From JAABRU01 sp050180235 (GTDB taxonomy: Bacteria; Desulfobacterota; Desulfobacteria; Desulfobacterales; Desulfococcaceae), in assembly GCA_050180235.1 (NCBI GenBank), contig JBFXEJ010000110.1, positions 1 to 19,932 on the forward strand: a stretch of 19,932 bases of DNA, read 5' to 3'. Under the pieces are notes generated by a model that saw only the letters and a list, made by a program, of their open reading frames with translations, was not told the origin of the DNA and did no database searches. Of this stretch, positions 14,417 to 19,932 are shown piece by piece. The first letter of the stretch is position 1, and each line of letters starts with the position of its first letter. The position numbers and the translations under genes are program-made.

Positions 14417-14712
14417 TCAGATATTTCTTTCCCCATTTGCGGCAACGGCCAGGTAATATCCCTGTTTTTCATAATGATTCATAATACTCTTATATTTTCG
14501 GGAATATCTTCCACCAGCAGAATCAGGCTTCTGTTTTACGGAAAATCTGTCTCACTGTTCATGTTTTCCTCCGGTTTTTCTGATGTTTTCAACAAAATCA
14601 GATATTTTTTGCAGATATGTTTCAGTTTCACTATATCACAGTCCTCAGCATAATTCATCAGACACTGTCCAAAATCAGGTAGCGGATCAATATATACTGA
14701 TAATTTTTTAAT
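14417..14712 (-). pseudogene. Decayed two-component genes: kinase tail and receiver-domain start
   Basis: On the minus strand three broken pieces line up. From 14712 a 58-codon piece includes LPDFGQCLMNYAEDCDIVKL, which resembles the C-terminal tail of hybrid histidine kinases. It is followed by CCGGAGG and an ATG (14562) typical of a next gene start. After a stop (14538-14536) the same frame gives ILLVEDIPENIRVL, a clear receiver-domain first strand with its acidic pair. A stop and one-base shift at about 14480 then give MNHYEKQGYYLAVAANGERN, the second helix-strand of a receiver. The rest is missing beyond 14417. Two stops plus a frameshift and truncation show it is dead. The region is AT-richer than the core genes. 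Confidence 0.62.
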
Positions 14713-14781
14713 TTATAAATCAGTCTGTTATTTAAAATAATATCCGAACCGTTCATGTGCGTATCTTTTAACTGTCTATCT

Positions 14782-14937
14782 CATGCCGGTTCTCAGTTGA
14801 CTTAATACAATCTGTACTCCCGCCCCGACTGATCCGGAGGAGTGCAAAAATTAAGCAAAGCGGTTTTTTGCACAAGCGGAACAGCGGAAAAACTGAACGA
14901 TATTGTATCAAATCAATGGAGAAGCCGGTATCATACC
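14782..14937 (+). repeat. MITE-like repeat, copy 1
   Basis: About 156 bases whose middle (GGAGGAGTGCAAAAATTAAG, then a GCGG-TTTTTTGCAC arm) and right end (ATTGTATCAAATCAATGG to GGTATCATACC) match copies at 14927-15063 and, inverted, at 18085-18229. The left end is degenerate (CATGCCGGTTCTC). It has extra sequence at about 14812-14832 compared with copy 2. No coding potential. Confidence 0.75.
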
Positions 14938-15063
14938 GATTCTCCATTGGTTTTATACAATCCGGAGGAGTGCAAAAATTAAGCGGAGCGGTTTTTTGCA
15001 CACACACAACCGCTAAAAAACTGTCAGTATTGTATAAAATCAATGGCGATTTGGTATCATACC
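14927..15063 (+). repeat. MITE-like repeat, copy 2 (best-preserved ends)
   Basis: This 137-base element starts and ends with GGTATCATACC. Its terminal inverted repeats are about 35 bases with 30 matches, running from GGTATCATACC through CTCCATTGGTTTTATACAAT on the left. Inside is a smaller hairpin, GTGCAAAAA / TTTTTGCAC. It shares its first 11 bases with the end of copy 1, so the two are fused head to tail. It lies 40 bases before the marR promoter. Confidence 0.8.
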
Positions 15064-15103
15064 CCGCCACTTTTTGCCAAAAAATTTTTTCCGCAGAAAT
15101 TAC

Positions 15104-15133
15104 TTGACAATATATTCCGTATGCGTAATATAT
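15104..15133 (+). promoter_or_regulatory. marR promoter with overlapping MarR-type operator palindrome
   Basis: A perfect -35 TTGACA (15104-15109) is followed by an AT-rich -10 region (TAATAT at 15126-15131, 16-base spacing). A 24-base near-palindrome at 15110-15133 has arms ATATATT and AATATAT and 20 of 24 symmetric positions. It lies exactly between and over the promoter elements. MarR proteins usually bind such 16-24 bp palindromes, so negative autoregulation is likely. Confidence 0.6.
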
Positions 15134-15164
15134 GTATAGCTTTGAATTACGCACAGGAGACTTT

Positions 15165-15620
15165 ATGACAGATATTGTCCCATCGGATCATCCCTATTAT
15201 CTTTTGTCAAGAACCACACTCATCATCACGTCCGCATTCCGGAAGGGCCTGACTTCTGCGGGTATTACCCATGTCAAACCTGCATATCTGGGGGTTTTGA
15301 TTGCCTTATGGCAGGAAGACGGCCTCAAGGTCATTGAACTGGGACGCAGATCCGGGCTGGAGCCTTCTTCCATGACCGGACTGCTGGATCGCATGGAACG
15401 TGACGGGCTGGCTTTTCGTTCCGCAGATCCCAATGACCGGAGATCCCAACTGATTTATCTCACAGATGAGGGCCGAAATGTAAAAAAAGCAGTTCTGGAT
15501 GTGGTGGATGTGGTCATGGGAGAAATTTTCAGAGACATATCCTCTGATGATCTTGGAAACGCCATGAAAGTGCTACAGCAGATTATCAGCAATGCAGGCT
15601 CCAGAAGCAATGGTTTTTAA
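15165..15620 (+). CDS. MarR-family transcriptional regulator
   Basis: A 151-residue winged helix-turn-helix regulator when started at ATG 15165, which has AGGAGA five bases upstream. An in-frame ATG at 15132 would add 11 residues but overlaps the operator-like palindrome and has no ribosome site. The DNA-binding domain runs from about 55 to 105: VIELGRRSGLEPSSMTGLLD is the helix-turn-helix with recognition helix, and ADPNDRRSQLIYLTDEG is the wing, carrying the DxRS motif of the family. Flanking helices form the dimer domain. MarR proteins commonly sense small phenolic, oxidant or acyl-CoA ligands and repress an adjacent enzyme; the flavoenzyme gene 340 bases downstream is the obvious target. 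The ligand is unknown. Confidence 0.9.
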   Translation: MTDIVPSDHPYYLLSRTTLIITSAFRKGLTSAGITHVKPAYLGVLIALWQEDGLKVIELGRRSGLEPSSMTGLLDRMERDGLAFRSADPNDRRSQLIYLTDEGRNVKKAVLDVVDVVMGEIFRDISSDDLGNAMKVLQQIISNAGSRSNGF

Positions 15621-15960
15621 AAAAAGTTCTTCAATTTTTTTTGCGGAGCAAATATTATTTGAGCCACAAATAAACACGAATTCTCACGAATTTTCATCAT
15701 TCGTGTTTATTCGTGCAGATTCGTGGCTGAAAAGTGCATTTGTGCAAAAATCCCTGAAGAACCAGAAAAAATCGGCAATGGGTCAAAACTGTTTATTTTT
15801 TTCAACCCCGAAACTCTGCGTGACTCTGGGGAAACTCTGTGTCACTCTGCGGTTAAAAACAGTTTGCTGCCGGTTTGATCCATCCACAAAAAATTTTCAC
15901 TTTTAAACCCTGAGGGTTTTGAAACCCCCAGGGTTTTTGGACACAAGGAGAAAATAAACA
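15621..15960. other. Palindrome-filled gap between marR and the flavoenzyme
   Basis: No gene is supported here. It contains three separate stem-loops. The first pairs AGCCAC and AAACACGAAT (15662-15681) with ATTCGTGTTT and GTGGCT (15699-15728). The second pairs AAACTGTTT (15786-15794) with AAACAGTTT (15857-15865) around repeated CTCTGCGTGACTCTG-like text. The third is the terminator-like hairpin at 15905-15938. The style is of dispersed intergenic repeats rather than a decayed gene. Confidence 0.6.
15905..15938 (+). terminator. Stem-loop with T run upstream of the flavoenzyme gene
   Basis: AAACCCTGAGGGTTT (15905-15919) pairs with AAACCCCCAGGGTTT with one mismatch, leaving a TG loop, and is followed by further Ts. 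It would work as a terminator for marR or as an attenuator in the leader of the oxidoreductase, whose ribosome site begins about 10 bases later. Confidence 0.5.
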
Positions 15961-17895
15961 ATGATCAGTCTCAATCATCTTTTTTCACCAATTCAGATCG
16001 GCAATATGACCTCTCCCAACCGGCTGCTGATGTCGGCCATGAGCATCAATTTCGGCGTGGATGAGGATGGGCTTGTAAACGAACAGCTTACAGAATATTT
16101 TGTCGCGAGAGCAAAAGGCGGTGTGGGCATGATGCTCGTGGGCGGAGGCGCTGTTCATCCCACAGGACTGGAGCTTCCCAACCTGCCGAAACTTTGGAAT
16201 GACAACTGCATTCCCTCTTTGAAAAAAATGGTCGAGGCAGTGAAACCCTATGACACCAGATTCGGAGTGCAACTGATGCACGGGGGCAGGCAGTCCTATC
16301 ACGACAGCAAGGTCGCTCCTTCGCCCATTCCCGCTCCCGCAGTGGTCAAAGGCATTCCCAAAGAACTGACAATTCCGGAAATTCAGGAACTTGTGCAGGC
16401 ATTTGGAGACTCGGCACGGAGATGCAGGGAAGCAGGATTTGAATTTGTGGAAATTCACGGCGCGCATGGTTATCTCATCAATCAATTTCTTTCCCTTAAT
16501 TCCAATAAGCGTACAGATGAATACGGGTGCGCTTCCTTTGAAAACCGCTCCCGTTTTCTCATGGAACTGTTCCGGGACATCCGGAAAAAATGCGGTGCAG
16601 ATTTTCCCGTTGGCATTCGCATGAACGGACAGGATTATATCAAAGACGGTCTGACTTTGGATGACGCACTGCATCTGGCTCCGATTCTGGAAAAAGAAGG
16701 CGCGGCTTATCTGCATGTTTCCGCTGGGGTTTACGGTTCCACACAGTTGACCATTCCTTCCATGTATGTGGAACACGGCTGTTTTGTGCATCTCGCGGAG
16801 GCTGTGAAAAAAAAGGTTTCCATTCCGGTTGTCACAGTGGGAAGAATCAAAGATCCGCGCATGGCTAATCAGATTATTGCTGATGGAAAAGCCGATGTTG
16901 TTGCTTTGGGGCGTTCTGTGATTGCTGATCCGGATTATCCCAACAAGGCAAAATCCGGTGCGTTTGCCGACATCCGTCCCTGTCTGGGCTGCTGCCTGGG
17001 CTGCATTCATGCAGTTCTTGCTTTGGAGCCGGGTTCCTGCGTAGTGAATCCGGAAGTGGGCCGGGAATATCAGTTGAAAAATGAGAAAAAACCGGAACAT
17101 ATCAGAAAAGTGCTGGTGGTCGGAGCCGGGCCTTCGGGAATGGCAGCAGCAAGAATTCTTGCCATGCGCGGGCATCAGGTGATAATCTGTGAAAAACAGG
17201 ATAAATTCGGCGGTGTGCTGCGCCTTGCTGCCAAAGCTCCGGGACGCGGGGAAGTGGGCGATGTTCTGAGATTTCTGGAAAGGGAACTGGAAAAACATAA
17301 GGTTCCGGTACGTTTTAATACAGAACTGAAAACAGAACTTCTCAACGAAATCAAACCGGATGTTGTGATTCTCGCGACCGGAAGTCTGCCGGAAATGCCC
17401 ATTATCAAAGGACTGTTCCAGACCAAAATGGATTTGATGACCGTGACTGATGTAATGGCAGGAGAGGCTGAAGCAGGAGAAAAAGTCATTGTGCTTGGGG
17501 GCGGACAGGCAGGAATGGTGCTTGCTGATTTTCTTGCGGAAAAAGGAAAGCAGGTGGCTCTGCTCAACCGCAAGCCCCATTTTGGAGAGGAAATGTCTGC
17601 AAATGACCGTTTTTATCTGCGCGAGCGTTTAAAACGCGACAGTGTGAAAATCTACAAAAAAGTGTCTGTGCAGGTATTTTCCGCAGACGGTGTAACCTTC
17701 CGTTCTGACAACATTCCTGTGACATTGCAGGGATTTGACACAGTGGTTCTTTCCGAAAAAATGAATTCTGTGCGTGATGCCATGCAGATACTCAAAGGAA
17801 GAGATGTTGAAGTTCATTTTATCGGTGATGCCAAAACCCCGCGCAGTCTCATGTTCTGCATGAGCGAGGCAGAGGAAATTGCCCGGTCGCTTTAA
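15961..17895 (+). CDS. Old Yellow Enzyme / 2,4-dienoyl-CoA-reductase-like iron-sulfur flavoenzyme
   Basis: The 644-residue protein has the three-part layout of 2,4-dienoyl-CoA reductase, 2-enoate reductase and trimethylamine dehydrogenase. An FMN TIM barrel spans about 5-335 (FGVQLMHGGRQ, IHGAHGYLINQFLS, SNKRTDEYG, ENRSRF). A 4Fe-4S site follows with Cys341-x2-Cys344-x3-Cys348-x11-Cys360, the same spacing as E. coli FadH. Then come a FAD/NAD(P)H module with VVGAGPSGMAAA (about 386) and a second Rossmann motif VLGGGQAGM near 505. Tyr171 matches the FadH catalytic tyrosine, but the segment where FadH has its catalytic histidine reads SAGVYGSTQ, so the substrate is more likely another enoate or enone than a dienoyl-CoA. 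AGGAG lies 10-11 bases before the ATG. The marR gene upstream is its likely regulator. Confidence 0.88.
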   Translation: MISLNHLFSPIQIGNMTSPNRLLMSAMSINFGVDEDGLVNEQLTEYFVARAKGGVGMMLVGGGAVHPTGLELPNLPKLWNDNCIPSLKKMVEAVKPYDTRFGVQLMHGGRQSYHDSKVAPSPIPAPAVVKGIPKELTIPEIQELVQAFGDSARRCREAGFEFVEIHGAHGYLINQFLSLNSNKRTDEYGCASFENRSRFLMELFRDIRKKCGADFPVGIRMNGQDYIKDGLTLDDALHLAPILEKEGAAYLHVSAGVYGSTQLTIPSMYVEHGCFVHLAEAVKKKVSIPVVTVGRIKDPRMANQIIADGKADVVALGRSVIADPDYPNKAKSGAFADIRPCLGCCLGCIHAVLALEPGSCVVNPEVGREYQLKNEKKPEHIRKVLVVGAGPSGMAAARILAMRGHQVIICEKQDKFGGVLRLAAKAPGRGEVGDVLRFLERELEKHKVPVRFNTELKTELLNEIKPDVVILATGSLPEMPIIKGLFQTKMDLMTVTDVMAGEAEAGEKVIVLGGGQAGMVLADFLAEKGKQVALLNRKPHFGEEMSANDRFYLRERLKRDSVKIYKKVSVQVFSADGVTFRSDNIPVTLQGFDTVVLSEKMNSVRDAMQILKGRDVEVHFIGDAKTPRSLMFCMSEAEEIARSL

Positions 17896-17966
17896 TCTGA
17901 TATGATCCGGGTTTCATTCCCTTTGGGAGAAACAGCAGATCGCATATTTTCATTTACAAACTTGAC

Positions 17967-17998
17967 AAAACCGGATTTTTTTGAAAAAATCCGGTTTT
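17967..17998 (+). terminator. Terminator after the flavoenzyme gene
   Basis: A perfect 15-bp stem: AAAACCGGATTTTTT (17967-17981), loop TG, and its exact complement at 17984-17998. It works on either strand because both arms contain A and T runs. It lies 71 bases after the stop codon. Confidence 0.7.
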
Positions 17999-18084
17999 CG
18001 TAACCTACTTAAATTTTTTTATTTTTTTAACCCAAGTTAATAGTTATAAAGATCTTTAATTTTTTATATTGTCAAAACGAAATG

Positions 18085-18229
18085 TTATACCAATTCTCCA
18101 TTGATTTGATACAATACCGTCAGTTTTTCCGCTGTTCCGCGTGTGCAAAAAACCGCTCAGCTTAATTTTTGCACTCCTCCGGATTTGTATTCTGTATTGT
18201 ACAGAATCAATAGCGAATCGGTATTATAA
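18085..18229 (-). repeat. MITE-like repeat, copy 3 (inverted)
   Basis: About 145 bases matching the reverse complement of copy 1 almost base for base over the central 90 bases, including TCAGTTTTTCCGCTGTTCCG and GCTTAATTTTTGCACTCCTC. Ends are partly eroded (ATACC at left, GGTATTATA at right). Orientation is opposite to copies 1 and 2, so the three bracket marR and the flavoenzyme gene. Confidence 0.78.
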
Positions 18230-18302
18230 GTTTTACCAGTTTTTGCATAAAAATCTGACTCTTGAAATCATTATGATTTTTTATAAGTAGTACACGACCA
18301 AG

Positions 18303-18331
18303 TTGAATTTTATGTGATACTATGATATAAT
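18303..18331 (+). promoter_or_regulatory. Promoter of the IS630-family transposase
   Basis: TTGAAT (18303-18308), a 17-base spacer and a perfect TATAAT (18326-18331). The start codon at 18365 has AAAGGAG upstream. This is the strongest sigma-70-type promoter in the window. Confidence 0.7.
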
Positions 18332-18364
18332 CTCCTCTCAAAAAAATCAAAGGAGAAAATTATC

Positions 18365-19056
18365 ATGGAAGCGCATAAAAAATATGAAGTTTCACTGACC
18401 GGTATTCAGAAAGAATATCTTGAAAAATACATCCGCACCGGCAGAGGAAAATCAGCCCGCAGGATTGCACGGGCGCGGATTCTTCTGAGCTGCTCCGAAG
18501 GCAGGACTTATGAGCAGACCGCTGATTCTGTAAAGGTCTGCCCGATGACAGTCTTCAGCACGGTGAAACGTTTTGCGGAAAACGGATTGGATTTCGCAAT
18601 CGAAGGCAAACCGTTTCCCGGCCAGCCGGTGAAACTTGGCACCAAAGCTCAGGCAACCCTGACAGCCGCTGCATGTTCGGCTCCGCCTGACGTGCACAGT
18701 TCATGGACTGTGCAGATGATTGCCGACAGACTGCCAAGTCTTGATGCAGTGGACTCTGTATCGGATGAAACTGTCCGTCAATATTTAAAAAAAGTAAAAT
18801 AAGGCCGTGGCAGAGAAAACAATGGTGCATCGGCGAACTGACCGGTGAGTATCTTTGCCGGATTGAAGATGTCCCTGATCTTTATGCTGAACAGTACAAC
18901 CCTGACGAACCTCAAATATGTTTTGATGAAAAACCGTATCAGCTCACCGATCATCTTATCATGCCGTTGCCGCCGGAACCGGGTAAAGTCCGGAGGATTG
19001 ATTACCATTATAAACGCAACGGTGTCTGCAATATTTTAGGCTATTTATTAAAATAA
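18365..19056 (+). pseudogene. IS630-family transposase, frameshifted and truncated
   Basis: The first 145 codons give an N-terminal helix-turn-helix region (SARRIARARILLSCSEGRTY, DSVKVCPMTVFSTVKRF) and end at TAA 18800. A -1 shift at an A7 run (18787-18793) continues as KIRPWQRKQWCIGELTGEYL and reaches ICFDEKPYQL, the first catalytic Asp block of IS630 transposases, then PLPPEPGKVRRIDYHYKRNG. The frame stops at 19056, so the second Asp and the Glu of the DDE triad are missing. The shift may be programmed, as some IS630 elements use frameshifting, or may be a mutation. Either way the truncated protein cannot be active. Full family length would be about 330-360 residues. Confidence 0.82.
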
Positions 19057-19135
19057 ATATACCAAACTGTATGAATTAAAATTTGACTGATTTTCAACTT
19101 GATTTAAACATCATTATCTTACTACCGGACAAAAA

Positions 19136-19932
19136 TTATTTTAAATCGCATAACTGATGAAATTTAAAGAAATACACAGCCGGCACAGAAAAAATTTTTG
19201 TCACTTTGGTGAACTCATCAGTATATTCATTCATATTGAGAAAGATTCGCCTGAGATGATCGAATCCGTTTCTGAAAATGCTTTTGGCGCGGTATCCATG
19301 TTTTTTTATAACTGTCTGTTTTTTATTTTCATTAATTTCACCGGTAAGATATGCCCATACGAAGGCCATCACCGTGATGCTGAGCAGCCTGTTTATTCTT
19401 TCGCAGTCTCTGAGCCGGGTGGATTCAAATCTGAATCTGCGGGTTTTGAGACAGGCAAACATTGTTTCAATCTGCCACCGTTTTGCATATATTTCAAAAA
19501 TTTTCTCATGATTGCAGAATGTTACAATAATAAGAAATTCTCCGTCCGGGCATTTCATTCCGCCGATAAAAACATCAGCTTCTCCGATTTTTCTGATCCC
19601 TTTGAGAATACGGCTTTCTCCGGGTTTCAGATTCCTGAAAAGGGAAAATGCCGGTGCATACAATCCCCTGGAATTGGTAACCTCCTGATTCTCCCTGATT
19701 CGGATTACGATATTTATGTTATTGGCTTTCAGCCATGCAAACCAGTCATTTCCAATGAATTCACGGTCAGCGGAAACAGATTCAATACGTTCTTTTCCAA
19801 ACAGTCTGATGAAATGTTCAATAAGATATTTTCGCTCTTCTGTATTCGGACTGCCTTTTTTTCCGGCATCGGGATCATCCTTTTTTATCAGTAATTTCCA
19901 AAGCAAAGGCACTGCAACTCCTTTGTAAACCA
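19136..19932 (-). mobile_element. IS4-family transposase, C-terminal part (continues past right edge)
   Basis: Read on the minus strand, 265 codons are open to the window edge and end at the stop at 19138-19136; an internal GTG at 19912 is probably not the true start, because VYKGVAVPLLWKLL upstream continues the family pattern. The second catalytic Asp lies in SADREFIGNDWFAWL. The YREK signature of IS4 transposases is present as Y-x2-R-x3-E-x6-K in YAKRWQIETMFACLKTRRF. The protein ends with basic, aromatic segments (GYRAKSIFRNGFDHLRRIFL). The first Asp and the left end of the element are outside. The frame is intact as far as visible, so the element may be recent. Its end probably lies between 19057 and 19135; I could not fix it. 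Confidence 0.85.

Larger units (their letters stand above)
14230..15164. other. Gene-poor stretch between the ATPase and marR
   Basis: This 935-base stretch holds no intact gene that I can support. Its contents are a loose 11-bp inverted repeat (14247-14257 against 14306-14316), repeat copy B, the two-component pseudogene, AT-rich DNA at 14690-14760, two tandem MITE-like copies (14782-15063), and the marR promoter. Confidence 0.6.
17896..18364. other. Intergenic stretch between the flavoenzyme and the IS630 remnant
   Basis: The stretch holds the perfect hairpin at 17967-17998, an AT-rich run (18000-18080), MITE-like copy 3 (18085-18229) and the IS630 promoter. No further gene is seen. Confidence 0.6.

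Noticed and set aside
14372..14653. A 93-codon hydrophobic plus-strand frame
   Set aside because: It is antisense to the receiver-domain remnant and has no ribosome site or similarity.
14782..15063. Tandem repeats as a CRISPR array
   Set aside because: Only two units, fused with an 11-base overlap, with inverted ends and no regular spacers or cas genes.
14868..15107. A 79-codon frame across MITE-like copies 1 and 2
   Set aside because: It lies in repeat DNA whose other copy does not keep the frame.
15985..17580. A 531-codon open frame antisense to the flavoenzyme
   Set aside because: His/Phe/Cys-rich nonsense with no domain; the plus-strand protein is clearly real.
19157..19894. A 245-codon plus-strand frame at the right end
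   Set aside because: It is antisense to the IS4 transposase, which has the second Asp and YREK signature on the minus strand.

Overview
This window is a chromosomal piece of a Gram-negative anaerobe. The best guess is a member of the Desulfobacterota (sulfate-reducer type). The reasons are the LPS-export/rpoN operon of a didermous cell, a DUF39 homocysteine-biosynthesis gene typical of methanogens and sulfate reducers, a class II (metal-type) KdsA, a long-form HPF beside ptsN/rapZ, and intergenic DNA rich in dispersed palindromes and IS remnants. Species cannot be named from this sequence.

Layout. (1) 1-2341, minus strand: an M23 peptidase gene whose stop codon overlaps the start of a DUF39 homocysteine-biosynthesis gene that runs off the left edge. 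(2) 2561-11290, plus strand: a tightly packed, probably co-transcribed run of kdsA, kdsC, lptC, lptA, lptB, rpoN, hpf, (a possible small CxxC protein), ptsN, rapZ, a mannose-family PTS EIIA, rimI and gap. Most junctions overlap or are only a few bases apart. The first five genes make and export the Kdo/LPS core; the middle is sigma-54 plus a regulatory PTS block with no sugar permease; gap then joins central carbon metabolism. (3) 11294-11483: a nest of inverted repeats between gap and tpiA. (4) 11506-12922: tpiA, secG with a long Ala/Pro/Glu-rich tail, and tRNA-Leu(GAG). (5) 13051-14229: a lone AAA/ABC-type ATPase just downstream of the tRNA.

(6) 14230-19932 is accessory DNA. It holds the decayed end of a two-component gene pair (hybrid kinase tail plus receiver start), two tandem copies of a MITE-like repeat, and a marR gene with a 24-bp operator-like palindrome over its promoter. 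These are followed by palindromic filler, a 644-residue Old Yellow Enzyme/2,4-dienoyl-CoA-reductase-like iron-sulfur flavoenzyme, and a third, inverted copy of the MITE-like repeat. The window ends with an IS630-family transposase remnant carrying an A7 frameshift site and the C-terminal part of an IS4-family transposase that continues past the right edge.

The most interesting item is the marR-flavoenzyme cassette: it has its own operator, stem-loops at both ends of the enzyme gene, and inverted MITE-like copies outside. Next are the unannotated small CxxC reading frame between hpf and ptsN and the family of dispersed palindromes. I did not find a clearly new multi-gene defence or biosynthetic system. 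The lone ATPase beside the tRNA is the nearest candidate and has no visible partner.
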